Source: Saccharothrix obliqua (lineage in GTDB: Bacteria > Actinomycetota > Actinomycetes > Mycobacteriales > Pseudonocardiaceae). From it: DNA of 64,000 nucleotides. Both the position numbers and the translations under genes were made by a program. Below, one piece after another: positions 50,164-58,514 of this stretch (its first letter is position 1; every line of letters begins with the position of its first letter). The stretch is from contig NZ_JAHXGQ010000003.1 in the NCBI RefSeq assembly GCF_019375475.1, positions 806,001-870,000 on the forward strand, in the 5' to 3' direction. The notes under the pieces are model-generated. The model ran no database searches. It saw only the letters and a list, made by a program, of their open reading frames with translations, and was not told the origin of the DNA.

Positions 50164-51153
50164 TCAGCCGCGCACGACGGTGCTCGCCAACCGCGCCAAC
50201 GCCGTGTCGGCGTCGCGGACGCGGCTCTGGTCGATGGTGACGCCGACCAGGTAGGTGCCCACGTCCAGCCGGTAGTAGTAGATCGCGCCCTGCTCCACGT
50301 CGAGCACGAGCCGCCGCAGCAACCCGCCGGGCTCCGCGCCCGCGATCACGCGGTTGAGCCGCCGGGCGAGCCGGTCCAGCTCCCGGCCGAACACGCGGTA
50401 GAACGTCCGTCGCGTGTCGACCGCGATCTGCGTGAAGAACGGACCCAGCGACGGGTGTCCCAGGTGGTCCGCCTCCAGCACCAGGTCGCCTTCGGTGTAG
50501 TAGGCCAGGTACTGGAGGGCGTGCGGGCGGACGGTGGCCCGGAACGCGTGCGTCAGCTCGTCCGGCACGGCGTCGAACTCCTCGACGCGTGGTTGCTCGT
50601 CGTCGAGGATGGCCGCGGCGGGCGCCGTGCCCACCGACTCCCAGCCGCCGTGGTTGAGCGACGGCAGGCTGATCCGGTTGCGCAGCCTCGTGACGAGCGC
50701 CGACAGCGCCCGGTCCGCCGAGTTCACCGGCGCGACGTCGGTCAGCGGCGTGCCGGACGAGCCGGGCACGCCGCGGGTCACCGCGACGACGCACTCCCGG
50801 GGCACGACCGTGTCGCACAGCACGGCGCCGTGCTCGGTCTGGAGCACCGCCCGGATGAGCGGCCCGGTGCGCGGCTCCTGGAGCACGCGGTCGAGGTCCC
50901 CGGTGAGGTAGGCGAGCCGCCTGCCCAACTGCCGCAAGGCGTCCCGGCCGGCGAACCCCGTGCCGAGCAGGTCCGAGGAGAACGCGAACACTCCTTGGCT
51001 GAAGTAGGCGACGTAGGGCAGCGCGGGTTCGGCCGCGACCGCCTCGCCGCACGCCTGCCTGGCCTCGCCGAACCCGTTGCCGAGGAAGTCCGCCTGCTCC
51101 TCGTGCGGTGTCACCGGCGCGGTGGCCGCGTCAGGTTTGGGGGATGTCGACAT
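50164..51153 (-). CDS. Duplicated Roadblock/LC7-like protein next to FxsT
   Basis: 329 aa from ATG 51153 (GGAGGAG five nt upstream). The chain is an internal duplication: LPYVAYFSQG ... IRAVLQTEHGAVLCDTVVPRECVVAVT in the first half matches LQYLAYYTEG ... RRLVLDVEQGAIYYYRLDVGTYLVGVTI in the second. Strand-helix-strand patterns with a G-A-V/I turn are those of Roadblock/LC7 light chains, which partner small GTPases or ATPases. Its first 23 bases overlap the end of fxsT in another frame, so it belongs to that operon. The fold call is tentative. Confidence 0.55.
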   Translation of the reverse strand: MSTSPKPDAATAPVTPHEEQADFLGNGFGEARQACGEAVAAEPALPYVAYFSQGVFAFSSDLLGTGFAGRDALRQLGRRLAYLTGDLDRVLQEPRTGPLIRAVLQTEHGAVLCDTVVPRECVVAVTRGVPGSSGTPLTDVAPVNSADRALSALVTRLRNRISLPSLNHGGWESVGTAPAAAILDDEQPRVEEFDAVPDELTHAFRATVRPHALQYLAYYTEGDLVLEADHLGHPSLGPFFTQIAVDTRRTFYRVFGRELDRLARRLNRVIAGAEPGGLLRRLVLDVEQGAIYYYRLDVGTYLVGVTIDQSRVRDADTALARLASTVVRG

Positions 51154-54100
51154 CAATGCTCCTCCAGCCCTCGTCGCGGACGGCGCCGGGTTTGCGCACC
51201 ACCCGCAGGTCGTCCCGCGCGATCACCGTGCCCGGGTGCCCGTCGCCCAGGTACTCGCGGCAGTCCCGGTGCGCCCGCGCCAGCAGCGCCTCGGCGCCGG
51301 GCAGGTCGCCGCGGGCGGCGGTGGCGCGGGCGTGGGCCACCGCCGCCGCCAGCGTCCACGGGTGCGCCTCGCCCAGCTTCGCGTCCAGCGCGTCCAGTGC
51401 CCGGTGCACCTCGCCGGCGCCCTGCTCGACCCGGCCCGCCGCGCACCGGCTGAGCCCCAGGCAGAGGAGGGCCAGGGCGGTGAACGGGTGGTCGTCGGCC
51501 AGGCGCAGGTGTTCGCGGAGCCCGGCGAGCACCAGTTCGGACAGCTCCACCGCGGTGTCCGCCTCGCCCAGCGCACGGTGGTCCATGGCCAGGCTGAGTT
51601 GGCACGCCAGGGTTTCCGGGTGGTGCGGGCCCTGGACCTCCCGGAAACCACGCAGCGTGCCGCGGTCGCGCTCCTTGGCGGACCTGAGGTTGCCGCTGAG
51701 GCGTTCGGCGATGGCCAGGTGCCACTGGGCGGCCAGTTCGACGGGGCGGATGCCGGGGCCGAAGGCACGCAGCCGGTCGCGCGCGGTGCGCAGCGACGCC
51801 ATGGCCTCCGCGTACCGGCCCAGTTCCCGTTGGTACACGCCGATCCGCAGTCGCGACCACCACGTGTTCGGGTCGCGCGAGCCGAACAACCGCAGCCTGC
51901 GCTCGAAGTTGTCGGCCTCCACCTGGAGCGCGCCGGCGGGGTCGCCGGACAGGAACAGCGATTCCGCCAGGTTGTTCGCCGCGCTGCGGGTGTGCGGGTG
52001 GTCGTCGCCGAAGGTGTCGCGGAAACCCAGCCAGGTGACGCGGTCCTCGTCCAGGGCTTCGGCGAAGCGCCCCAGCCCGCGCAGGTCGCCGCCGAGCCCG
52101 CGCGCGGTGATCAACGCCTGCGGGCTGGTGAGTTCGGCCGTCCGCCGCTGCTGGAGCAGCGCGCTCTCGTCCAGCCGCATGGCGACGTCGGCCCTGCCCA
52201 GGCGGCGTTCCACGTTCGCGAGCTGCACGGCGAGGCGGGAGCGCAACGCGTCGTCCGCGCCGAAAACCGCCGTCCACGAGGTCACCAGCTCGTGCCCCGG
52301 TTCGGTGGAGGCGAAGTCGACGCCCGCGCCGCCGTCGGTGTAGAGGAACCGGAGCTGGTTCACCAACCAGCGGCGGACCACCTCGTCCCGGCTTTTCAGC
52401 GCACCGGAGGGGAACACGTGCTTCTGGAGTTCCCGGAACCGCCACGACCGGCTGCGCTTGCCGTCCGGCGACTCCTCGGCTTCCTCCGCCTCGGTGGGCG
52501 CGAACGCGGCGAGGGCGCGGAGCGCCTGGGCCTGCCGCTCGGCCCGGAGGTCGGGCCCCATGGCGTCGAGCAACGCCCGCTGCACGACGCGGTGCAGGCG
52601 CAGGCTGTTGCGCTCGCCCCAGTCCACGCGGAACAAACCGTGCCGTGCGCCGAGCCACAGCACGCGGTCGACCTCCCAGCTGTCCAGCCGAAGCGGTCCC
52701 GCGTCCACCCCGCCGACCTCGACCAGCGTCGAGACCACCGCGGTCGAGCGGACCAGCCGCAGGCCGACGCCCTGGGTGGACAGGAACGAGCACAGCTGCG
52801 CCAGCAGCACCGCGATGCGCCCGGCGGGATCGGCCGCCAGGGATTCCACCAGGACGGCGACCACCCGGGCGACCACGCCGCGGTCCGGCCGCGCCGCCTC
52901 GTCGAGCCGTTCCAGGAAGGCACGCACCGACCAGGCGACGGCGTCGGCCACGGGCGAGCCCGTGCGGCGCTCGCGGGTGACGGCCTCGGCGAGCCAGGAG
53001 ACGCTGAGTTCCAGGGCGAGCGGCAGGTGCTCCACCGCGCGCGCCACGCGCTCGGCGTCCTCGTCGCCCAGGCCGGGCACCCGCGCGACGAGGAGGCGGT
53101 TGCTGTCGCGCACCGGGAACTGGTCCAGTTCGAGGTCCGGTTCGGCGGTCGCGGAGGTGATCAGCACGTGACCGGGCCCGTGTGCCGGGACCAGGCCGTC
53201 GAGCACGTCGGTGTCGTCGGCGTTGTCGTAGACCAGCAACCACCGGCGGAACCGCTGCCCCGCGGCCAGTTCCGCCGGCGGCGACGGCGTCCCGTGCTCG
53301 GTCGCCGCGTGGTCGCCCAGGTCCGAAGCACGCATCCGGTCGCCGAGCTGGGAAAGCGCGATCAGCACGGCCTGCCGGTCGTGTGCCGGGACCCACCACA
53401 CCAGGTCGTAGTCCCCGGCGAACCGGTAGGCGTACTCCAGCGCCAGTTCGCTCTTGCCGACGCCGGGCACGCCGCCGATCGTGACGGCACCGCCCTGCTC
53501 CACCACCCGGTCGCGCAGCGCTTCCAGCGCCTCCTCCCGACCCACGAACCGCTGGTGACGTGCCGGCAGCAACTGCACGGCCGGTTCGGTCCCGGGCAGG
53601 CCGGGCCTGCCGTCCACCGCGTCGGGCGGTTCGATCAGCCCGAAGTGCTTGAGCAGCCGGGCCCGCGCACCGGGTTCGTCGGCACCGGCGACGTCGACCA
53701 CGGGTGCGACCGCGGCGGGTCCGAAGTCGCCGCTCTCCACCCGCAGCCGCACCGCGTCGGCGGAACGACCCGCCACCAGCCGGTTGAGCCGCGGTCCCAC
53801 CGGGGACGCGTCCAGCCGGGACGAGGAGATGATCAGCAGTTCCGCGTCGGGCGGCCACGACGCGTCGTCACGCAGCGGGGACGTCCGCGCGCCCGCGTGC
53901 TCCAGCGCTTCACGCGCCCAGTCCGCCCACGCCCGGTCGCGCGGGGCGTACGCCACGACGACGTGGTCCGGTTCGGTCGCCACCTCGATGCCGAAGACGC
54001 GTCGGTAGCGCGAGCGGATCCTCCGCTGCACGGGCGCCATGCGGGTGACGGAACCCCGGCTGACCGTCGCCGCGAGCTGTTCGTACGCCGCGCGCAGGCC

Positions 54101-54823
54101 CGTCGGGTCGTCCGGCTCCTCCACCACCACGGCCAGCAGGGGTTCGTACGTCTCGTAAGGGCGGTAGGGGATGCGGATCGAGGTGGCGTCGTCGTCACCG
54201 GCGTCCACGAGTTCGGCGAAGGCCACGCGGATCGAGGCGAGGCCGCGTTGCGCGCGCGGGCCGTCCTGGTCGTTGACCTTGGTGGCCAGCGGCACGATGG
54301 TGAGCGGGACGGACGCGTGCCGGCGCAGGTCGTCGGCCAGTTCGGCGGCGTCCCGGATCGCGCGTTGCCGCGGCACGAAGCAGATCACGGCGAAGTCGGC
54401 CACCTCGGCGATCGCGGCCGGTGCCGCGCCACCCCCGACCGGCGCCTCCAGCAGCACGAAGTCGTACTCGGCCGCGACGAGCCGGACCCGCGACTCGACG
54501 GCCTTCGCCGACGTGGCGCCGCCGCCCACCGCCGGTGGTTCGGTGAGGACGTCGGCGTACCCGGCGGAGCCGGGTGGTTCGTGCCGCCGCGCGGTGGCGG
54601 GTGGTTCGGCCGCACCGTCCGGGCGGGGCAGGGCGACCTCCCGCGTGGCGAAGGGTTCCAGGTACTCGGCGACCCGCGGCGCGCCCGAACCCAGGTCGAG
54701 GACCAGGACCCGCCGGTCCGCGCTCGCCAGCACCCACGCCAGGTTGGCGACCGCGCTGGTGCGCCCGGCGCCGTCCGACGCCGACAGGAAGGCGGCGGTG
54801 ACCGCTCGCCCTGAGCTGTTCAT
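51131..54823 (-). CDS. fxsT: FxsT-type regulator: MinD-like, TIR-like, NB-ARC, TPR
   Basis: 1,230 aa from ATG 54823 (GGAG five nt upstream). Residues 1-270 are MinD/ParA-like with a degenerate P-loop, SASDGAGRTSAVANL (Arg for Lys). Residues about 285-400 are TIR-like (VVVAYAPRDRAWADWAREAL). An NB-ARC NTPase follows, with VTIGGVPGVGKSELALEYAY near residue 450 and LLVYDNADD as Walker B. The last 450 residues are TPR repeats, many with histidine-rich G-D-x-H-P. This is the architecture of the tetratricopeptide protein of FxSxx-COOH systems, and the FxsA-like peptide gene lies directly upstream. It probably senses or transduces a signal; it is not known to modify the peptide. Confidence 0.85.
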   Translation of the reverse strand: MNSSGRAVTAAFLSASDGAGRTSAVANLAWVLASADRRVLVLDLGSGAPRVAEYLEPFATREVALPRPDGAAEPPATARRHEPPGSAGYADVLTEPPAVGGGATSAKAVESRVRLVAAEYDFVLLEAPVGGGAAPAAIAEVADFAVICFVPRQRAIRDAAELADDLRRHASVPLTIVPLATKVNDQDGPRAQRGLASIRVAFAELVDAGDDDATSIRIPYRPYETYEPLLAVVVEEPDDPTGLRAAYEQLAATVSRGSVTRMAPVQRRIRSRYRRVFGIEVATEPDHVVVAYAPRDRAWADWAREALEHAGARTSPLRDDASWPPDAELLIISSSRLDASPVGPRLNRLVAGRSADAVRLRVESGDFGPAAVAPVVDVAGADEPGARARLLKHFGLIEPPDAVDGRPGLPGTEPAVQLLPARHQRFVGREEALEALRDRVVEQGGAVTIGGVPGVGKSELALEYAYRFAGDYDLVWWVPAHDRQAVLIALSQLGDRMRASDLGDHAATEHGTPSPPAELAAGQRFRRWLLVYDNADDTDVLDGLVPAHGPGHVLITSATAEPDLELDQFPVRDSNRLLVARVPGLGDEDAERVARAVEHLPLALELSVSWLAEAVTRERRTGSPVADAVAWSVRAFLERLDEAARPDRGVVARVVAVLVESLAADPAGRIAVLLAQLCSFLSTQGVGLRLVRSTAVVSTLVEVGGVDAGPLRLDSWEVDRVLWLGARHGLFRVDWGERNSLRLHRVVQRALLDAMGPDLRAERQAQALRALAAFAPTEAEEAEESPDGKRSRSWRFRELQKHVFPSGALKSRDEVVRRWLVNQLRFLYTDGGAGVDFASTEPGHELVTSWTAVFGADDALRSRLAVQLANVERRLGRADVAMRLDESALLQQRRTAELTSPQALITARGLGGDLRGLGRFAEALDEDRVTWLGFRDTFGDDHPHTRSAANNLAESLFLSGDPAGALQVEADNFERRLRLFGSRDPNTWWSRLRIGVYQRELGRYAEAMASLRTARDRLRAFGPGIRPVELAAQWHLAIAERLSGNLRSAKERDRGTLRGFREVQGPHHPETLACQLSLAMDHRALGEADTAVELSELVLAGLREHLRLADDHPFTALALLCLGLSRCAAGRVEQGAGEVHRALDALDAKLGEAHPWTLAAAVAHARATAARGDLPGAEALLARAHRDCREYLGDGHPGTVIARDDLRVVRKPGAVRDEGWRSIDVDIPQT

Positions 54824-54923
54824 CACTTCTCCAGATCGCCGCGGGGCGGTGCGCAATTAGCGGTGTCCGCTCAATTGCGGGAAGGGCGGGGACAAATCAC
54901 TCGAATGGCGGCGCGTGGGCGCA

Positions 54924-55088
54924 CTACAACGAACTCTGGAACGCGGCGTATTGATCCGACGCCTGGCGCTCGGCCAGTATCCGGCGCAGTGAGGCACGCA
55001 GCGCGGGCGCGGCTACCTCGTCCAAGTCCTGCGGAGACAGGTCGGCCAGGTCGAGGAGTTCGGACTCCAGCACGCCGTCATCGGCCAT
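54924..55088 (-). CDS. fxsA: FxSxx-COOH peptide (FxsA)
   Basis: 54 aa, ATG with GGAGGAG a few bases upstream. It begins with an acidic, Leu-rich segment (MADDGVLESELLDLADLSPQ, then a DLDEV step) and ends in AAFQSSL-COOH: Phe-Gln-Ser-Ser-Leu fits the rule F-x-S-x-x-COOH that defines this family of putatively modified short peptides. FxsT lies 100 bp downstream on the same strand, and a HExxH enzyme starts 216 bp away on the other. In known systems a radical SAM protein (FxsB) acts on the peptide; none is visible in this window. Modification state and function are unknown. Confidence 0.88.
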   Translation of the reverse strand: MADDGVLESELLDLADLSPQDLDEVAAPALRASLRRILAERQASDQYAAFQSSL

Positions 55089-55303
55089 CTCTCCACTCCT
55101 CCGCGTGCGGCTGCGCTCGGCGGTCCCGGTGGAAACCGGCGACCGCACCGCGCGGTCCGGTGGTCGCGCCGAGTCGCCCGGGGTGCTCCGTGCGAGGCTA
55201 GCGGAAGAATGAGCGGGTATCCCGGCAAAATTCCGGGTTTTCCGTGAGATCATTTGTCGGGTCGGTCGCGCCGACTCGCCCGCGAACCGTCGTGGAGGCC
55301 GCC

Positions 55304-56443
55304 ATGACCCCCAGATCACGCATGTCCCGGGCGACCTTCTCCGCGTTGGCGGACGGCGGCGGTGGCGTCGCGGGGATGCGGTGCCTGGTGCGGGCGCGGC
55401 GCAGCCGGACGCTCCAACTGGTCCGGTACATCGCGGACCGGCGACCCGAAGCGCGTGAGGCGTTCGACGCGGTGAAGAGCCTGCCCGCCGCGGCGGTGCA
55501 CCGGGTGGTCGACCACCCGGCGGTGGGGGAGTGGGCCACGCGCACCGCGCTCGGGCGGGCGTCACCGGCCGGTCTGGCGTTCGTGGCGGCGGCTGCCGCC
55601 GTGCACGCGGGCACGTCGTTGTCGTTGGAGCTGCCGCCCGCGGACCGGCCGCGCCTGCCGACGCTCGGCGTGGTCAAGGGCAGGCCGTCCGGCAAGGTCT
55701 CGGTGGACGGGCTGGCGTGGGAGCCGACACCTCGCGTCGTCATGCGTGACGGCACGGTGTTCCTGGTGGAGAAGTGGGCGGTCGGCGGGCAGCCGGCGGA
55801 ACTCCGCGTGGCCGCCGGCGTGGACGTCGCCCGGTGGCAGGAGGTGGTGTCCGGCGCGTGGGAGCTGCTGTCCCGGGACCACGCGGACGTGGCGGCCGAG
55901 TTCGCCACCGCGGTCACCGTGCTGACACCGCTGGCCGAACCGCGCTCGGGCATGAGCAGCGCGACCCACGCCGACGCGTTCGGCTGCGTGTTCATGTCGT
56001 TGTCGGCGGACCCGGCGGTGGTCGCGATGACGTTGGCGCACGAGTTGCAGCACACCAAGTTGGTGGCGTTGATGGACCTGTTCCCCTTGGTGGTACCGGA
56101 TTCCGGCGAGCGGTTCTACGCGCCCTGGCGCGACGACCCGCGTCCGGCCATCGGCCTGCTGCACGGCGCGTACGCGCACCTGGGCGTGGCGGGCTTCTGC
56201 CGCCGCGCGGGCCGGGAGGTGGAGTTCGCCCGGTGGCGTGCGGCGTCCCTGCGCGCGGCGCGCACGCTGCTCGGCGGCGCGGTGCTGACCGCGTTGGGCC
56301 GGGAGTTCGTGACGGGCATGGCGGCCACGCTGTCCCGGTGGTGTGCCGAACCGGTGTCCCCGGCGGCGCAGACCCGGGCCGACCGCCTGGCGGCGGCACA
56401 CCGCGCCCGGTGGTCGGCGGCGGGTCACGGCGCGCCGGGGTGA
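55304..56443 (+). CDS. HExxH-motif peptide modification enzyme
   Basis: 379 aa from ATG 55304 (GGAGG five nt upstream). The metal site is His246-Glu247-x-x-His250 in LAHELQHTK, within a protein of the size and pattern of the mod_HExxH proteins found with FxSxx-COOH peptides. Related domains fused to radical SAM proteins have been reported as 2-oxoglutarate-dependent beta-hydroxylases, so iron and 2-oxoglutarate dependence is possible. Here it is free-standing and diverges from fxsA. It has no signal peptide and is not an ordinary secreted metalloprotease. Confidence 0.82.
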   Translation: MTPRSRMSRATFSALADGGGGVAGMRCLVRARRSRTLQLVRYIADRRPEAREAFDAVKSLPAAAVHRVVDHPAVGEWATRTALGRASPAGLAFVAAAAAVHAGTSLSLELPPADRPRLPTLGVVKGRPSGKVSVDGLAWEPTPRVVMRDGTVFLVEKWAVGGQPAELRVAAGVDVARWQEVVSGAWELLSRDHADVAAEFATAVTVLTPLAEPRSGMSSATHADAFGCVFMSLSADPAVVAMTLAHELQHTKLVALMDLFPLVVPDSGERFYAPWRDDPRPAIGLLHGAYAHLGVAGFCRRAGREVEFARWRAASLRAARTLLGGAVLTALGREFVTGMAATLSRWCAEPVSPAAQTRADRLAAAHRARWSAAGHGAPG

Positions 56444-56476
56444 TCGCGCCGGTGGTCGGATGGTGCTCGGGCCCGC

Positions 56477-57016
56477 TCAGGTGCGGCGGATGAGGCCGGT
56501 GGCACGCAGTCGCGCGTCGGCCCGGTCGTCGATGCTGACCCGGATCTCCCCGCCGTCCGCCCCGGCGCCGCTGAGCGCGCCGATCAGCAGGACCAGGCAG
56601 CCCAGGGTGCGGACGAGCATCGCCCAGCCGCCCTTGGCCAGGCCGATCCGGCTGCCGTCCTTCGCCCGCACCAGGCGCGTGCCCGCCAGCAGCGCCCCCA
56701 GCCCCCGGCCGTTCGCGTAGCACCAGCCGTACAGCAGCGGCACCGCGATCAGGCTCGCCAGGAAGACCACGCTCGCACCGGCGGCGTCGTAGGACGTGTT
56801 GTAGTACGCCACCGCCGCGCCGACCGAGAGGCCGAACACCAGGAAGAGGTCGACCAGCCACGCGAGGAAGACGGCACCACGACCCGCCTCCACGTAGTAG
56901 GCGCCGTTCTGGAACGTCTTGATGCGCTTGGCGACATCCGGTCCCATGGTGGCGGCGACCTGTTCGCGCAGCGGCATCCGGGATGTGACGCGTTCGTCCC
57001 GCCGGCTGGTGCTCAT
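56477..57016 (-). CDS. RDD-family membrane protein
   Basis: 179 aa, ATG with GAGGAGAGG. Three to four hydrophobic helices (residues about 50-70, 80-100 and 130-155) with the family's Arg/Asp pair in AWLVDLFLVF and a loop GLGALLAGTRLV. RDD proteins are of uncertain function, sometimes linked to ion transport. It converges with the HExxH gene. Confidence 0.8.
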   Translation of the reverse strand: MSTSRRDERVTSRMPLREQVAATMGPDVAKRIKTFQNGAYYVEAGRGAVFLAWLVDLFLVFGLSVGAAVAYYNTSYDAAGASVVFLASLIAVPLLYGWCYANGRGLGALLAGTRLVRAKDGSRIGLAKGGWAMLVRTLGCLVLLIGALSGAGADGGEIRVSIDDRADARLRATGLIRRT

Positions 57017-57061
57017 GTCCTCGACCTCTCCTCGCGCCCGGAACCACCCGGGGTCCGGAGA

Positions 57062-58498
57062 TCATGCCTCGCCGAGGTGGGCGGCGTGCCGCCCCTGCCC
57101 GGCCAGCGCCCGCCCGATCAGCTCCGCGCCCGCGGCGAAGCGGTCGGGGTCCGGGCCGGCGTAGTTCAGACGGACGAACGGAGCGGGCGGTTCCGCCGGG
57201 AACCACTCGTGACCGGGTGCGATCGCCACGCCCGCCGCCGCGCAGTCGCGGACCAGCCGGTCCACGTCCACCCCGGCCGGCAGCCGGACCCACAGGTTCA
57301 GGCCGCCCGGTGGCACGTGCGCGAGGTCCGCCCGCGGCACGTGCTCGGCCAGGCTCGCGACGAGCAGGTCCCGCCGGGCACGCAGCCGGTGCCGGACGGC
57401 ACGCAGGTGGGTCCGCCAGCCGGGTTGGGTGACCACGTCCAACGCGGCGGCCTGGAGGACACCGCTGACGTACGCCGACTCCGCGCCCCGGTCGGCCAGC
57501 ACCCGGTCCCGCGCGGGGCCGCGGGCGACCACGGCGGCCACCCGCACCGCGGGCGACACGCTCTTGGTCAGCGAGCGCAGGTAGACGACGTGGCCCGCGT
57601 CGTCGTGCGCCGCGACCGGTCGGGCGGTGGTGTCGATGCCCAGGTCGTGTGCCCAGTCGTCCTCGATCAGGAACGCGCCGTGTGACCGGACCACGTCCAG
57701 CACCCGTTCGGCGAGCCGCGGGGACCACTGCGCGCCGGTGGGGTTGGCGTAGTTGGGCTGGGCGTAGAACGCGCGGGCGCCGGTGTCCCGGAACGCACGC
57801 GCCAGGTCGTCCGGATCGGGACCGGCGGGTCCGCTGGGCACGGGCGCCAACCGCACCCCGGCCTGCGCCGCCGCCAGGATCGCGCCCCAGTAGGTCGGCG
57901 ACTCGACCAGCAGCGGCTGCCCGGCCCCGACCAGGGCGCGGAAGATCGAGCTGAGGCCGCTCTGGCTGCCCGGCAGGACGACCACGTCCCGCGGCGCGGG
58001 CGGGGTGACACCGGTCGGCGTGGCGTCGGCCAGCTCGGTGGCGAACCACGCCCGCAGCTCCGGCAGCCCGGCCGCGGCGGACTTGGCCAGCGCCGCTTCG
58101 CCACGCGCGGCCCGGGTGAGCGCGGCACGCACCAGCCGCTCCGGGAGCAGTTCGCGGTCGGGGTAGCCGGTGTGCAGGGCGATGGTGTCCGGCGAGTGGT
58201 CGCGCAGCGGCGTCGCCAGGGCCGGGATGCGGGCGGGCGGCGAGCCCAGCGCGGCGGTCTGCCAGCCGTAGTCGGGTGGGCGCGTCGTCCGGGCGGCGCG
58301 GACGAACGTGCCCACGCCGGGGCGGGTCTCGACCAGGCCGAGCGCGGTGAGCGCGTGCACCGCCTTCTGCACGGTGACCGGGCTCGCGCCGTACTCGGCC
58401 ATCAGCGCCCGGTTCGACGGGACGCGCGTGCCGGGTGGCGCTTGGGCGATCCACGTGCGCAGACCGGCCAAGATCCGCGCGCTGCTATCGTTGGCCAT
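57062..58498 (-). CDS. MocR-type regulator (GntR DNA-binding domain plus aminotransferase-like domain)
   Basis: 478 aa. Residues 1-75 are a GntR winged helix (RVPSNRALMAEYGASPVTVQ, then VETRPGVGTFV). The rest is a fold-type I PLP domain with the Schiff-base Lys in LRSLTKSVSP and NPTGAQWS before it. MocR proteins usually bind PLP or an aminated ligand and control a divergent gene, here an EamA transporter. Its ATG (58498-58496) overlaps the transporter ATG (58497-58499) on the other strand, inside a shared operator. Confidence 0.9.
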   Translation of the reverse strand: MANDSSARILAGLRTWIAQAPPGTRVPSNRALMAEYGASPVTVQKAVHALTALGLVETRPGVGTFVRAARTTRPPDYGWQTAALGSPPARIPALATPLRDHSPDTIALHTGYPDRELLPERLVRAALTRAARGEAALAKSAAAGLPELRAWFATELADATPTGVTPPAPRDVVVLPGSQSGLSSIFRALVGAGQPLLVESPTYWGAILAAAQAGVRLAPVPSGPAGPDPDDLARAFRDTGARAFYAQPNYANPTGAQWSPRLAERVLDVVRSHGAFLIEDDWAHDLGIDTTARPVAAHDDAGHVVYLRSLTKSVSPAVRVAAVVARGPARDRVLADRGAESAYVSGVLQAAALDVVTQPGWRTHLRAVRHRLRARRDLLVASLAEHVPRADLAHVPPGGLNLWVRLPAGVDVDRLVRDCAAAGVAIAPGHEWFPAEPPAPFVRLNYAGPDPDRFAAGAELIGRALAGQGRHAAHLGEA

Positions 58499-58514
58499 GT
58501 TGGGGAACGATAGC
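58484..58514. promoter_or_regulatory. Shared operator with both start codons inside it
   Basis: A perfect 9-bp inverted repeat (GCTATCGTT at 58484-58492, AACGATAGC at 58506-58514) is separated by 13 bp that contain the overlapping, opposite ATG codons of the MocR and EamA genes. Each arm carries TATCGT, suitable as a -10 box for the gene it faces, 5 and 8 bp from the respective ATG. This implies leaderless or almost leaderless mRNAs and MocR repression at both. Confidence 0.7.

Noticed and set aside
51077-54814. 1,245-codon plus-strand frame opposite fxsT
   Set aside because: Antisense shadow of fxsT, no recognisable domain and no ribosome site.
55304-56443. HExxH protein as a secreted metalloprotease
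   Set aside because: No signal peptide or third-ligand pattern of common zinc peptidases; context and length match the peptide-modifying HExxH proteins of FxSxx-COOH systems.
46209-56443. A radical SAM gene for the FxSxx peptide
   Set aside because: I looked for CxxxCxxC motifs in the proteins of this region and its flanks and found none.
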